Source of the DNA: a virus
IMG/VR virus record: IMGVR_UViG_3300023112_000104
Span: 1 to 22,008 of that record
Length of the DNA: 22,008 bases
Direction: 5' to 3' (one strand)
In this document: in pieces, positions 1 through 5,708 of the stretch
How the letters are laid out: every line of letters begins with the position of its first letter
Position numbering within the stretch: position 1 is the first letter of the stretch
Notes under the pieces: generated by a model
Seen by the model: only the letters and a program-made list of their open reading frames with translations
Told to the model about the DNA's origin: nothing
Databases searched by the model: none
Translations under genes and position numbers: made by a program

Positions 1-43
1 GAGAGCGGTAGCCCTCTTCTATTTCTATTAGTTTTGTTTGCAT
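1..43 (-). CDS. Partial CDS, N-terminus of an unidentified protein (runs off left edge)
   Basis: An ATG (reverse complement of 41-43) opens a frame reading MQTKLIEIEEGYRS with no stop before the window edge. A GGGAG Shine-Dalgarno lies about 8 nt upstream (reverse complement of about 52-56). It overlaps the last 16 nt of the preceding 70-aa gene, which is typical of the tightly packed leftward operon here. Only 14 residues are visible, so no function can be given. By position it follows portal and head-morphogenesis genes, so a structural gene would be expected. Confidence 0.5.
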   Translation of the reverse strand, partial: MQTKLIEIEEGYRS

Positions 44-240
44 TTTGTTTGCTCCCAGTCAGTCGCATCAATAATGACCCACGCGCAGTTAATGTGAGTC
101 TTAACTTTTGTTATTACATCAACATTATACAGTTCCTTTACTTCGGCAATTGCGGCTGATACGGACGTGGCCCTTACATTTGTGTAAATGCCTAATCCGG
201 TTTCTTTTTCTTTAAAATGCACTCTGAATAATTCTTTCAT
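28..240 (-). CDS. Small hypothetical phage protein (70 aa)
   Basis: A 70-residue protein (MKELFRVHFKEKETGLG...) starting from an ATG with a strong GAGAGGTAAGG ribosome-binding site just upstream. It looks like a compact alpha/beta fold: an N-terminal strand (LFRVHF), a helix (SVSAAIAEVKELYN), then two strands (VITKVKTHI, AWVIIDA). No catalytic motif, signal peptide or membrane segment is seen. It lies 13 nt downstream of the Mu-F-like head protein in the same operon and its end overlaps the next gene. I do not recognise the family. Confidence 0.75.
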   Translation of the reverse strand: MKELFRVHFKEKETGLGIYTNVRATSVSAAIAEVKELYNVDVITKVKTHINCAWVIIDATDWEQTKCKQN

Positions 241-253
241 CCTTACCTCTCAT

Positions 254-1333
254 TTATTTACTCGGGAACCATTGTTTCTTTTGTTTAGCCATTGTATCAA
301 TCATTTTTTGCTGTAGCACTTCTCCCGTTTTCTTATTTTGCAACACATCAAGAGTAGAGCACAAGCACGAAATAGCATTCGCATCCTTAGCCCACCAATC
401 GGTTTGCTGCTGCATTGTATGGATAGTGCCATGCCTTGCCGCGTGGTGAGGTCTTGTGGTAGGGCTTAGGGCGCTGCGGTGGGCCTGCTTAATCTCCCAC
501 TCATCATCTTTTAGGGCGGTTTCGTTCAAGTCTTTAGCCTCGGCCATATACGCACCACGGTAAGCGTGATTGATCTCAGTGCGGGCAATCCTTTCTGCTC
601 TTACCATACCAACAGATAAGCGCTTGTTGATAATCCCCTTGATGTCCCTTATGCCTAATCCTCTGGCAACTGATTCGGTTAGGCTTAGTCTTAGTTGGCT
701 TTTCATATCACCAGTCAAGCCCTTCATGCTCTCAAAAACACGCCCGTTAACCAATCGCAACCTATCCATATAGGCCGGTGACATAAGTTGTTGCTGTGCT
801 GACAGTAGTGATAAATTACCCTCTACCGGGCTACCTGTAGTAATACGAACAGCAGATTCAAAGCTATCTGTCGTGCCGTCCTCGGTGGCTGATTCGATAA
901 ATGGATTAAGAAAGAAGCGAGTCGTCCAGAAGTCAGAGCCGTCTAAAATGTCTTGCGTTAATATGCGATTGATAGCGCTCATTGTCCGATCCATCATATC
1001 AGCATCAAGTAGGTAGTCATATCTAACAGCGTTATTCATTACTTTTAGTTCACTTTGAAGTAAACCATCACACAGACCAAACTCACTATTCGCCCAAATG
1101 TACCGACTGTCTTTTAACATGTTTGTGAGTCGCGCTGTGCGCTTCTCCTTCTTCGTTACTTTCGGCGCTTCATCTTTTGGCACTTCGCGCTTTGTACGTG
1201 GTATCTGTTCAATGACCTCGTTTATGCGGAAAGCGGCCCTTTGCCAGCGGTGCTTATTGATGGCGAATGATTGGCTTATGTTTAAACGCTGCCCTGTTGG
1301 AGCCTTGTGTGTTCCTGGTTTTAGTGGGTTCAT
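254..1333 (-). CDS. Phage Mu gpF / SPP1 gp7-like head morphogenesis protein
   Basis: A 359-aa minor head protein of the Mu-F-like family, which in known phages associates with the portal or procapsid and is needed for head assembly or DNA ejection. The family signature is in the C-terminal half: RAERIARTEINHAYRGAY (residues 245-262), SPTTRPHHAARHG (290-302), and a terminal ISCLCS (321-326) corresponding to the usual 'NCRC' end of the domain. The N-terminal 70 residues are basic. The ATG overlaps the stop of the preceding 40-aa gene (ATGA), with GAGGAG upstream. It lies downstream of the portal gene, the usual order. Function in this phage is inferred from the family. Confidence 0.88.
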   Translation of the reverse strand: MNPLKPGTHKAPTGQRLNISQSFAINKHRWQRAAFRINEVIEQIPRTKREVPKDEAPKVTKKEKRTARLTNMLKDSRYIWANSEFGLCDGLLQSELKVMNNAVRYDYLLDADMMDRTMSAINRILTQDILDGSDFWTTRFFLNPFIESATEDGTTDSFESAVRITTGSPVEGNLSLLSAQQQLMSPAYMDRLRLVNGRVFESMKGLTGDMKSQLRLSLTESVARGLGIRDIKGIINKRLSVGMVRAERIARTEINHAYRGAYMAEAKDLNETALKDDEWEIKQAHRSALSPTTRPHHAARHGTIHTMQQQTDWWAKDANAISCLCSTLDVLQNKKTGEVLQQKMIDTMAKQKKQWFPSK

Positions 1334-1452
1334 TTACCATCTCCTCTGTATTCACGTTCTATAGCAGCAAAGATTAATATCGCCGCAATTCCTACCGGGA
1401 TAAAAATGATAGCGGTTAGCTTTAATGTAAATAAAAATTCATGTGGGTTCAT
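1330..1452 (-). CDS. Small single-span membrane protein (40 aa)
   Basis: A 40-codon reading frame found by direct reading: starts MNPHEFLFTLK and ends AAIEREYRGDGK. Residues about 6-31 form one strongly hydrophobic segment (LTAIIFIPVGIAAILIFAAI) followed by a charged, probably cytoplasmic tail. Its TGA overlaps the ATG of the Mu-F-like gene (ATGA), so translation is likely coupled. Upstream an AAGGAGCGGAG Shine-Dalgarno precedes the ATG, shared with the end of the 44-aa gene before it. Role unknown; a tiny membrane protein in a head operon could be a lysis accessory or moron, but nothing proves that. Confidence 0.65.
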   Translation of the reverse strand: MNPHEFLFTLKLTAIIFIPVGIAAILIFAAIEREYRGDGK

Positions 1453-1470
1453 TTAAACAACTCCGCTCCT

Positions 1471-1605
1471 TTATTTACAAATCCAATTAAAAAACCTATC
1501 GAGCAGCGTAATTAATAACGGATCTTTGCGCTTTTCGCCTTGCTTCATAGCTGCCGCACCTGCTTTTAATTGCTCTAGCTCTGATTGATTTAGTGGGTTA
1601 GACAT
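1471..1605 (-). CDS. Small hypothetical protein (44 aa)
   Basis: A 44-codon frame found by direct reading: MSNPLNQSELEQLKAG..., with a charged middle (MKQGEKRKD) and a hydrophobic/aromatic C-terminal helix (PLLITLLDRFFNWICK). The pattern suggests an amphipathic or peripheral-membrane peptide. The start overlaps the end of the preceding 74-aa gene by 8 nt, and a GGGGT sequence lies about 8 nt upstream. The stop is 18 nt before the next start, with its Shine-Dalgarno between. Function unknown; position in a tight operon supports it being real. Confidence 0.6.
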   Translation of the reverse strand: MSNPLNQSELEQLKAGAAAMKQGEKRKDPLLITLLDRFFNWICK

Positions 1606-1822
1606 GTGCAAACCCCATTATGGTTTTGTTATTTAGCAAAACTTCGTGCGTGTAATCGCTATCCTGATAATCCAGCGGCACAAGCTTTATGAAGCTATCC
1701 GCATTTAACGCAGGTGCAAAATAACTTCTGATGTATCTGAGGATTGACTCGGCACTTTCATGCTCAGTAACCGTTGCCAATGCGTCTACGCGCAAGCCTC
1801 TGTGCTTGTAGAATTTAATCAC
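1598..1822 (-). CDS. Small hypothetical phage protein (74 aa, GTG start)
   Basis: I place the start at the GTG at 1820-1822, which overlaps the preceding TGA (GTGA) and is preceded by AGGGGGTGGAG. A longer version from another GTG at 1852 would add ten residues (including HHQKSGGGV) but lacks a ribosome-binding site. The product (VIKFYKHRGLRVDALATV...) has a helix with HESAESILRYIRSYF and a C-terminal NNKTIMGFAHV. No known motif is recognised. It is translationally coupled to the gene before it and overlaps the 44-aa gene after it. Confidence 0.65.
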   Translation of the reverse strand: MIKFYKHRGLRVDALATVTEHESAESILRYIRSYFAPALNADSFIKLVPLDYQDSDYTHEVLLNNKTIMGFAHV

Positions 1823-2136
1823 AACTCCACCCCCTGACTTTTGATGATGCACTCAAGGATTGCTTGCTCAAGATTCTTAGGCAGGCAATCAATGCTAAAT
1901 GCCATTCCTTCTGGTACAACTTTATAATACCAATCTTCTTTTAGTAGACTAACCCCATACTTAACCATTAACGGCCCCAAAATAGACCAGCTAAATGGGT
2001 TGTATTCATTTTGCCCGCACGTATAGCTATTGCTTACCCATATAGCCCCGTATTTAGCTGAAACCGAATACCCATCATCAGCAGAAAAATCAATCTCCGC
2101 TATTTTCTTCGCTATTTCTAACTCTTGCTCTGTCAT
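1819..2136 (-). CDS. DUF2591/NinX-like phage protein (105 aa)
   Basis: A protein of about 105 aa (MTEQELEIAKKIAEIDF...). The central part, NPFSWSILGPLMVKYGVSLL followed by a Trp and a C-terminal helix LEQAILECIIKSQG, has the layout of the DUF2591 (NinX-type) family of small phage proteins: 'W...gpii.kygi.l......W', then a helix with 'ai...'. This is pattern recognition, not a database result. I chose the ATG at 2134-2136 because GGGGATGATT provides a Shine-Dalgarno; ATGs at 2142 and 2148 lack one. A TTGACA promoter-like sequence lies upstream. Molecular function of the family is not established. Confidence 0.65.
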   Translation of the reverse strand: MTEQELEIAKKIAEIDFSADDGYSVSAKYGAIWVSNSYTCGQNEYNPFSWSILGPLMVKYGVSLLKEDWYYKVVPEGMAFSIDCLPKNLEQAILECIIKSQGVEL

Positions 2137-2163
2137 AATCATCCCCATTAACGTAAAGATATA

Positions 2164-2192
2164 ATTGTCAGCCTATTTTACAAGGCTGTCAA
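2164..2192 (-). promoter_or_regulatory. Putative sigma-70 promoter with operator-like half-site
   Basis: On the minus strand TTGACA (2187-2192) is followed after 17 nt by GACAAT (2164-2169). The -35 is perfect and the -10 is weak (4 of 6). The -35 sits inside AATAAAACTTGACA, close to the AATAACTTGACA element found at other promoters here. It lies between the portal stop and the next gene. Confidence 0.45.
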
Positions 2193-2198
2193 GTTTTA

Positions 2199-3569
2199 TT
2201 ACTCCTCACCCTCACCCGCATCATCTAAAATGATCACATCTTGCACTTTAACGCCTGCATCTTCTTGTAATGTTCCCGTGTCATATACTGGCTGCATACG
2301 CGAGCGGATACATATCTCGTTTGTTTCTGCTTTCGTTTTGGTTAGGTTTGCCCGCTGCTCCGCCGTGCTCTCGTTCAGATCACGCCACACGATGTTAATT
2401 TTATTGGTAGGCTTGGGGAAAGTGAACTTCTCAGTCACTTCATTGATAAACCCGGTTATCATATCGTTACCTGCACCGGTTTGTCGATCCATCACAATAC
2501 GATTCCATGACTTAAGGTTCTCGGTACTTGCGCGCTCTCCGGTAATCTCGCCCATTACAACTGCTTGCGGCTTGCTATGACTTGCACACGCCTCAGAAAA
2601 TGCCATTTCCCAGGATAGCTTAGGGTTTCCGGTCATTTGTGTCTGTAGTGTTTTAACATCACCAACAGCTACCATGCTTTTGCCGATATCGTTATCAAAG
2701 TCCTCTTGAGACTGCAACACCGCATCAGCATCAGCCACCGTTGCATTCTCAGGCAAGATATTAACGTATTTATTGGACGCGTTTTGGTAGCTACCCTCAG
2801 CACCGGAGCCACGCACTTTAGCCAAATCCATAAGCGCTTCAAAGGCCGATTCATTGCATGGAATACCGTAGATTGAACCATCAAGCGCACCTTCACCATA
2901 CGCAAAAATTCGACTTGCATGAACTTGTGGACCTTTATTCTCCCATTCGTTAGTGCTGCCGGCTGCATCTGTTTTGATTTGATACGTTAGCGGGCGCCCG
3001 TAGTTAATGCTCATTGCATCTTCAACGGCCACTTGCACTGGGAGCTGTGCCTCATGGTATGTGCGCATTCCTACTAGGTAGTCAATAGACGGCAATCTTA
3101 ACAAGGCGTGTGTGGTATCGGTACCCTGCACTTCCCCTGACGTTACGAACATCAACCCACCATATCGCATAGGTCGCTGCTTTAAGTCTAGGCTTTTTAG
3201 GCGCTTCCATACCTCCAAGCGTTCAAAGTGCTCATCAATTGCCTGCTCGAATTCTGTAGGGTTGTTTTTGCGGCGCTCTACATCTTCATCACCATCATAG
3301 ATAGTCGGTGGAACTCTCCAGGTGTCGTTGACAATACCAAAGGCTAAATTAGCACCGATGCCGCCACGATAGGCCATATCGTAGTGTTGTCTTAGTGATA
3401 TTGTGACCGGGTAGCCGAATTGCTCTGCAAGGCTTCGTTTATGGTCTGCTCGCAGTGACCGACCTCGGCGCAGTTCTCCCGCTGTACGTGCGCCCACGCT
3501 TGCATATTCTTGGCGGTCGATGTGATTCTTTGCCTGCTTGCGGTTTTGTTTGTTCTTTCTTTTGCTCAT
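2199..3569 (-). CDS. Phage portal protein, DUF1073 / Acb1-N-terminal type
   Basis: A 456-aa portal protein, the dodecameric ring through which DNA enters and leaves the head. The diagnostic region is the stretch after the middle: ASHSKPQAVVMGEITGERAS followed by TENLKSWNRIVMDRQ, which matches the 'P...L.G.s..gl.stge....yyd.v...Q' signature of DUF1073 portals. The N-terminus is very basic (MSKRKNKQNRKQ). In some phages this domain is fused to a C-terminal anti-CBASS nuclease (Acb1, a 2H phosphodiesterase). This protein ends with an acidic tail (IILDDAGEGEE) and shows no paired H-x-T/S motifs, so it looks like the portal alone. The ATG is preceded by AGGGG at 9 nt, buried in a hairpin (see 3575-3602). 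It lies upstream of the Mu-F-like gene, as expected. Confidence 0.8.
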   Translation of the reverse strand: MSKRKNKQNRKQAKNHIDRQEYASVGARTAGELRRGRSLRADHKRSLAEQFGYPVTISLRQHYDMAYRGGIGANLAFGIVNDTWRVPPTIYDGDEDVERRKNNPTEFEQAIDEHFERLEVWKRLKSLDLKQRPMRYGGLMFVTSGEVQGTDTTHALLRLPSIDYLVGMRTYHEAQLPVQVAVEDAMSINYGRPLTYQIKTDAAGSTNEWENKGPQVHASRIFAYGEGALDGSIYGIPCNESAFEALMDLAKVRGSGAEGSYQNASNKYVNILPENATVADADAVLQSQEDFDNDIGKSMVAVGDVKTLQTQMTGNPKLSWEMAFSEACASHSKPQAVVMGEITGERASTENLKSWNRIVMDRQTGAGNDMITGFINEVTEKFTFPKPTNKINIVWRDLNESTAEQRANLTKTKAETNEICIRSRMQPVYDTGTLQEDAGVKVQDVIILDDAGEGEE

Positions 3570-3574
3570 ATGAA

Positions 3575-3602
3575 AATGCCCCTATAGGTTTATAGAGGCA
3601 TT
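3575..3602 (-). promoter_or_regulatory. Stem-loop covering the portal ribosome-binding site
   Basis: A 12-bp inverted repeat with a 4-nt loop: AATGCCTCTATA / AACC / TATAGGGGCATT on the minus strand, fully paired if one U-G wobble is allowed. The 3' arm contains AGGGG (3579-3583), the best Shine-Dalgarno for the portal ATG at 3569, nine nt away. It could regulate portal translation or act as a weak terminator (only four U follow). Confidence 0.6.
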
Positions 3603-3617
3603 GTAGCGTAATTGGTG

Positions 3618-3652
3618 GCGTGGGTTAAATCGTGGTTATTTAAAACCCACGC
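3618..3652 (-). repeat. 9-bp inverted repeat at the end of the 67-aa membrane protein gene
   Basis: GCGTGGGTT (3618-3626) and AACCCACGC (3644-3652) form a GC-rich stem with a 17-nt loop that contains the TAA stop of the gene at 3636-3839. No U-run follows on the minus strand, so it is not a classical terminator; it may stabilise mRNA. Confidence 0.4.
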
Positions 3653-3839
3653 GCTTAGACACCCTTTCAAAATACCAATCGTCATTACCCCACACATTGA
3701 ACACTAGCCACTTAAATCTTTTGCTGCAGTAAAACCACGCGAACAAAATAGATAGACTTGGGTAGCCGTATTTATAGTTGCAGTAAGCATCTATAAATAA
3801 CGAAGTAATCATTCCAATAAATAGCATTATTAATTCCAT
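3636..3839 (-). CDS. Small membrane protein (67 aa)
   Basis: A 67-residue protein with two likely membrane segments (about residues 3-18, LIMLFIGMITSLFIDA, and 27-38, PSLSILFAWFYC) and a basic, aromatic C-terminus (SKRFKWLVFNVW...RVSKRVGFK). The ATG lies 3 nt after the stop of the preceding gene with GGAG 8 nt upstream. It is the last gene of the accessory cluster before the portal. Two short hydrophobic segments in a phage suggest a holin, antiholin or superinfection-exclusion protein, but there is no specific signature. Confidence 0.6.
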   Translation of the reverse strand: MELIMLFIGMITSLFIDAYCNYKYGYPSLSILFAWFYCSKRFKWLVFNVWGNDDWYFERVSKRVGFK

Positions 3840-3842
3840 AAC

Positions 3843-4568
3843 CTACTCCGGTTTATCTGTCATTGATGCCAGTAGTTTAGAAACAATACTTTCCACCTCT
3901 TCACAGTCATAACCACAAACAAAACCCTTGCCATCATTATGTTTGTATTGTCTCGATGCAGGCGTTAGCAGTAATTTGGCCTCTTCCTGCCAAGTCACCT
4001 CGCGCTCTACTTTGCGGTAAAGGTATCCAGACTTGTAGTGAGTTAGCAGAAAATCATTAGATTTAACACCGCAACACCCTAAAGCATCGCTATAAAATTC
4101 GCACTCACCTTCCGCAAATTGTCTTGCGCACTCCCAGTATTTGCCGTTATCTGCATTCTTATCAACCTTCACAAACTCAACCTTAGTGCGCTTTGGTTTT
4201 GCCTGCTTATCATGCGCATCCTGCAATTTGATTAACTCGTTGATATCTGGCTTCCATGATTTATTGGTTGTAACACAAGCCCAATCAACCTGCCCAGCGT
4301 ATCTTTTCTCATTACCGAAGTCTTTATGGTTGCGATAATACTCTAGGACAACAGGCGCATCATCACCGCAAGGCTGCACACCTTTGTTTTTGCGGGGTGC
4401 GAATGATTCAATCCACATGTTTACATCGTTTGGACATGGAAGATTAAAGTCATCTATGTTGTGTTCGACAACAGTTGTAAGCCCGATTTCACGACCAACT
4501 ACGTCGTAGTTGGCAAGTTTTAACCCTTGTTTGAAAAAATAATCTAATCTCAATTTATCATTTTGCAT
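3843..4568 (-). CDS. Hypothetical phage protein (241 aa), unknown function
   Basis: A soluble, cysteine- and tryptophan-rich protein with no recognised catalytic motif. Visible blocks: an N-terminal helix (LRLDYFFKQGLKLANYDVV); a segment NMWIESFAPRKNKGVQPCGD followed by VDWACVTTNKSWKPD (about residues 51-110); a Lys-rich linker; and a second block with YWECARQFAEGECEFYS, LYRKVEREVTWQEEA (about 144-196). The two blocks share a loose plan (Trp, a Cys after Val/Gly, a Tyr-rich strand, a final Trp), similar to small domains repeated in phage accessory proteins; this is weak inference. The ATG is 1 nt after the stop of the zinc-ribbon-like gene. It lies in the accessory cluster between terminase and portal. 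Confidence 0.7.
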   Translation of the reverse strand: MQNDKLRLDYFFKQGLKLANYDVVGREIGLTTVVEHNIDDFNLPCPNDVNMWIESFAPRKNKGVQPCGDDAPVVLEYYRNHKDFGNEKRYAGQVDWACVTTNKSWKPDINELIKLQDAHDKQAKPKRTKVEFVKVDKNADNGKYWECARQFAEGECEFYSDALGCCGVKSNDFLLTHYKSGYLYRKVEREVTWQEEAKLLLTPASRQYKHNDGKGFVCGYDCEEVESIVSKLLASMTDKPE

Positions 4569-4569
4569 C

Positions 4570-4764
4570 TTACTTCTCCTTTAAAAAACCATCTACGCCA
4601 TTAATTAGTCTTGCGTGTTTTTTAACTACCAACCGCCCGCACTTCATGCAGCGAAAGTGGTAGCAGACCTCCTCAAAATCATTGTCAATTTTATTAATTG
4701 TTTGCTCTTTTTGCACACATAGGTCAGCTATACGGTGCTTACATTTAATAAATAGGCCTAGCAT
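4570..4764 (-). CDS. Small probable zinc-binding protein (64 aa)
   Basis: A 64-residue protein with a possible zinc site: C8-x-H10 near the N-terminus and C39-x-x-C42 in FRCMKCGRLVV, with extra Cys at 16 and 34. The plan, CxH...CxxCG followed by a short strand, resembles small zinc ribbons in phage genomes. The ATG is preceded by AAAGGAAAAAGAAA, and a TTGACA promoter-like sequence lies 56-61 nt further upstream, so this gene may begin a transcript that continues into the 241-aa gene. Function unknown. Confidence 0.65.
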   Translation of the reverse strand: MLGLFIKCKHRIADLCVQKEQTINKIDNDFEEVCYHFRCMKCGRLVVKKHARLINGVDGFLKEK

Positions 4765-4782
4765 TTTCTTTTTCCTTTAATT

Positions 4783-4825
4783 AAAAACTTTACACTAGCT
4801 TAATTGTCATTTTTCAAACTGTCAA
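4783..4825 (-). promoter_or_regulatory. Putative promoter plus operator-like half-site
   Basis: On the minus strand TTGACA (4820-4825), 17 nt, then TAAGCT (4797-4802, weak -10). Downstream of the -10 lies AAAAACTTTACA on the plus strand (4783-4794), an 11-of-12 match to the AATAACTTTACA half-site seen at other promoters, in inverted orientation to the TTGACA copy. Confidence 0.4.
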
Positions 4826-4836
4826 GCTATAGATGC

Positions 4837-4864
4837 AAAAAAGCCCCCAATGAAGGAGGCTTTT
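4837..4864 (-). terminator. Rho-independent terminator
   Basis: On the minus strand AAAAGCCTCCTTCATTGGGGGC followed by six T. The stem AAAAGCC/GGCTTTT plus inner CC/GG pairs ends in a U-run. It lies just past the stop of the 65-aa membrane protein gene and ends the transcript coming from the PAPS-reductase/holin-like genes. Confidence 0.75.
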
Positions 4865-4879
4865 ACATACCGCGTGAAG

Positions 4880-5077
4880 CTACGCTTTCTTCTTTCTGTC
4901 CTTGGCATCCCAATATAACCTTATTGACCTATCAATAATTAATGCCACAACACCGATTGCAGAGATTAGCTGGAAAGTATCAACATCGATGAACATACCC
5001 AACTTCTCTGCTGCTTCACTTACCGGGATCGCCACTATCGAGCCCTTCCCTGTTGCGTCTATGACCTTCTCTAACAT
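4880..5077 (-). CDS. Small single-span membrane protein, possible holin (65 aa)
   Basis: A 65-residue protein with an N-terminal soluble part (MLEKVIDATGKGSIVAIPVSE...), one membrane segment (about residues 36-56, FQLISAIGVVALIIDRSIRL) and a very basic C-terminus (DAKDRKKKA). Size, single span and charged tail fit a small phage holin or spanin-like partner. The Asp and Arg within the segment are unusual. The start overlaps the end of the larger membrane protein gene by 7 nt (ATGTTAG), so they are coupled. A terminator follows. No endolysin is in the window, so the lysis role is inference. Confidence 0.6.
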   Translation of the reverse strand: MLEKVIDATGKGSIVAIPVSEAAEKLGMFIDVDTFQLISAIGVVALIIDRSIRLYWDAKDRKKKA

Positions 5078-5514
5078 CTGACATCAACCTTACTGTGTGA
5101 ATTAAAACCCTCACCCCCACGATTGCAATAAGCGCTATAAGTCCAGTTTCTATCATTCCATGCGGCCCAAATTGTTGCGGCATTTATAGCCCATATCGCG
5201 AAAGGGAATGCTGTGGATATGATTGTTTTATAACCCTCTGCAAAGTAGCAATCAACAACAGATATCGACATCAGTACGCAAGCTATCCCGGTTACTATCT
5301 GGCTTGATACCATTTTGAGCCGACACATTGCGATCCACCAGCCGAAAACAATCAGGAATAACGCCACGTAATAAACATAAAGCGGGTTCTGGTATTGCAG
5401 TAGTGCAAATGCACCATCGGTCAGTAGGTCAGCAAATCCTGCCACGAGTAACGCAACAGCAGCCCCCTGTTTATGAACAATTAGCGCTGCAATTATAAAT
5501 ATAATCGACACCAT
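5071..5514 (-). CDS. Multi-span membrane protein (147 aa), possible holin/antiholin partner
   Basis: A 147-residue membrane protein with about four hydrophobic segments: residues 1-27 (MVSIIFIIAALIV... AGFA), 44-65 (VYYVALFLIVFGWWIAMC), 71-90 (QIVTGIACVLMSISVVDCYF) and 99-118 (ISTAFPFAIWAINAATIWAAW). The C-terminal 30 residues are polar (NDRNWTYSAYCNRGG...). The ATG overlaps the intergenic region after a 26-aa ORF; its own Shine-Dalgarno is weak (AGAAG), suggesting coupling to that ORF, which stops 5 nt upstream. Its end overlaps the 65-aa protein. A membrane pair like this is typical of phage lysis or exclusion cassettes, but no family is recognised. Confidence 0.65.
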   Translation of the reverse strand: MVSIIFIIAALIVHKQGAAVALLVAGFADLLTDGAFALLQYQNPLYVYYVALFLIVFGWWIAMCRLKMVSSQIVTGIACVLMSISVVDCYFAEGYKTIISTAFPFAIWAINAATIWAAWNDRNWTYSAYCNRGGEGFNSHSKVDVRC

Positions 5515-5519
5515 GGCGG

Positions 5520-5600
5520 CTACTTCTTAACAGGGTTGTTTGTAAATACGATATCTTCCGGTTTCTCTTTGCGCTCCGGCTGTTTGTCTGTAATAAACAT
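5520..5600 (-). CDS. 26-aa hydrophilic peptide with strong ribosome-binding site
   Basis: A short frame found by reading: starts MFITDKQPERKEKPED and ends IVFTNNPVKK. It is entirely hydrophilic and Lys/Glu/Pro-rich. It has an excellent Shine-Dalgarno (GAGGTG, 4-5 nt upstream) and sits directly behind a terminator and a promoter-like sequence. Its stop lies 5 nt before the ATG of the membrane protein, whose own site is weak. It may therefore be a leader peptide setting translation of the membrane pair, or a real micro-protein. Confidence 0.5.
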   Translation of the reverse strand: MFITDKQPERKEKPEDIVFTNNPVKK

Positions 5601-5640
5601 AATGCACCTCATATAGTTGGTTGTTTAATTGATAAATACG

Positions 5641-5669
5641 ATTGTAATATCAAACCGTTATAAGGGCAA
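5641..5669 (-). promoter_or_regulatory. Putative promoter for the 26-aa/membrane-protein unit
   Basis: On the minus strand TTGCCC (5664-5669), 17 nt, then TACAAT (5641-5646): -35 4 of 6, -10 5 of 6. It lies between the terminator at 5671-5697 and the 26-aa ORF, which would make the membrane genes an independent unit. Confidence 0.45.
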
Positions 5670-5670
5670 A

Positions 5671-5697
5671 AGTAAAAACCCGCTGTTATGCGGGTTT
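5671..5697 (-). terminator. Rho-independent terminator
   Basis: On the minus strand AAACCCGC, loop ATAACA, GCGGGTTT then TTACTTTT. An 8-bp perfect stem (5676-5683 with 5690-5697) followed by a T-rich run, 12 nt past the stop of the PAPS-reductase-like gene. Confidence 0.8.
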
Positions 5698-5708
5698 GTT
5701 TGGTGTGG

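Noticed and set aside
1098-1364. Plus-strand frame of 88 aa over the start of the Mu-F-like gene
   Set aside because: Antisense shadow of a clearly conserved gene, with no ribosome-binding site.
2187-2198. Homology of the TGTCAAG elements to mycobacteriophage L5 stoperators
   Set aside because: The shared letters are those of a TTGACA -35 box; the rest differs and the host type is different. Only the idea of dispersed operator sites is kept.
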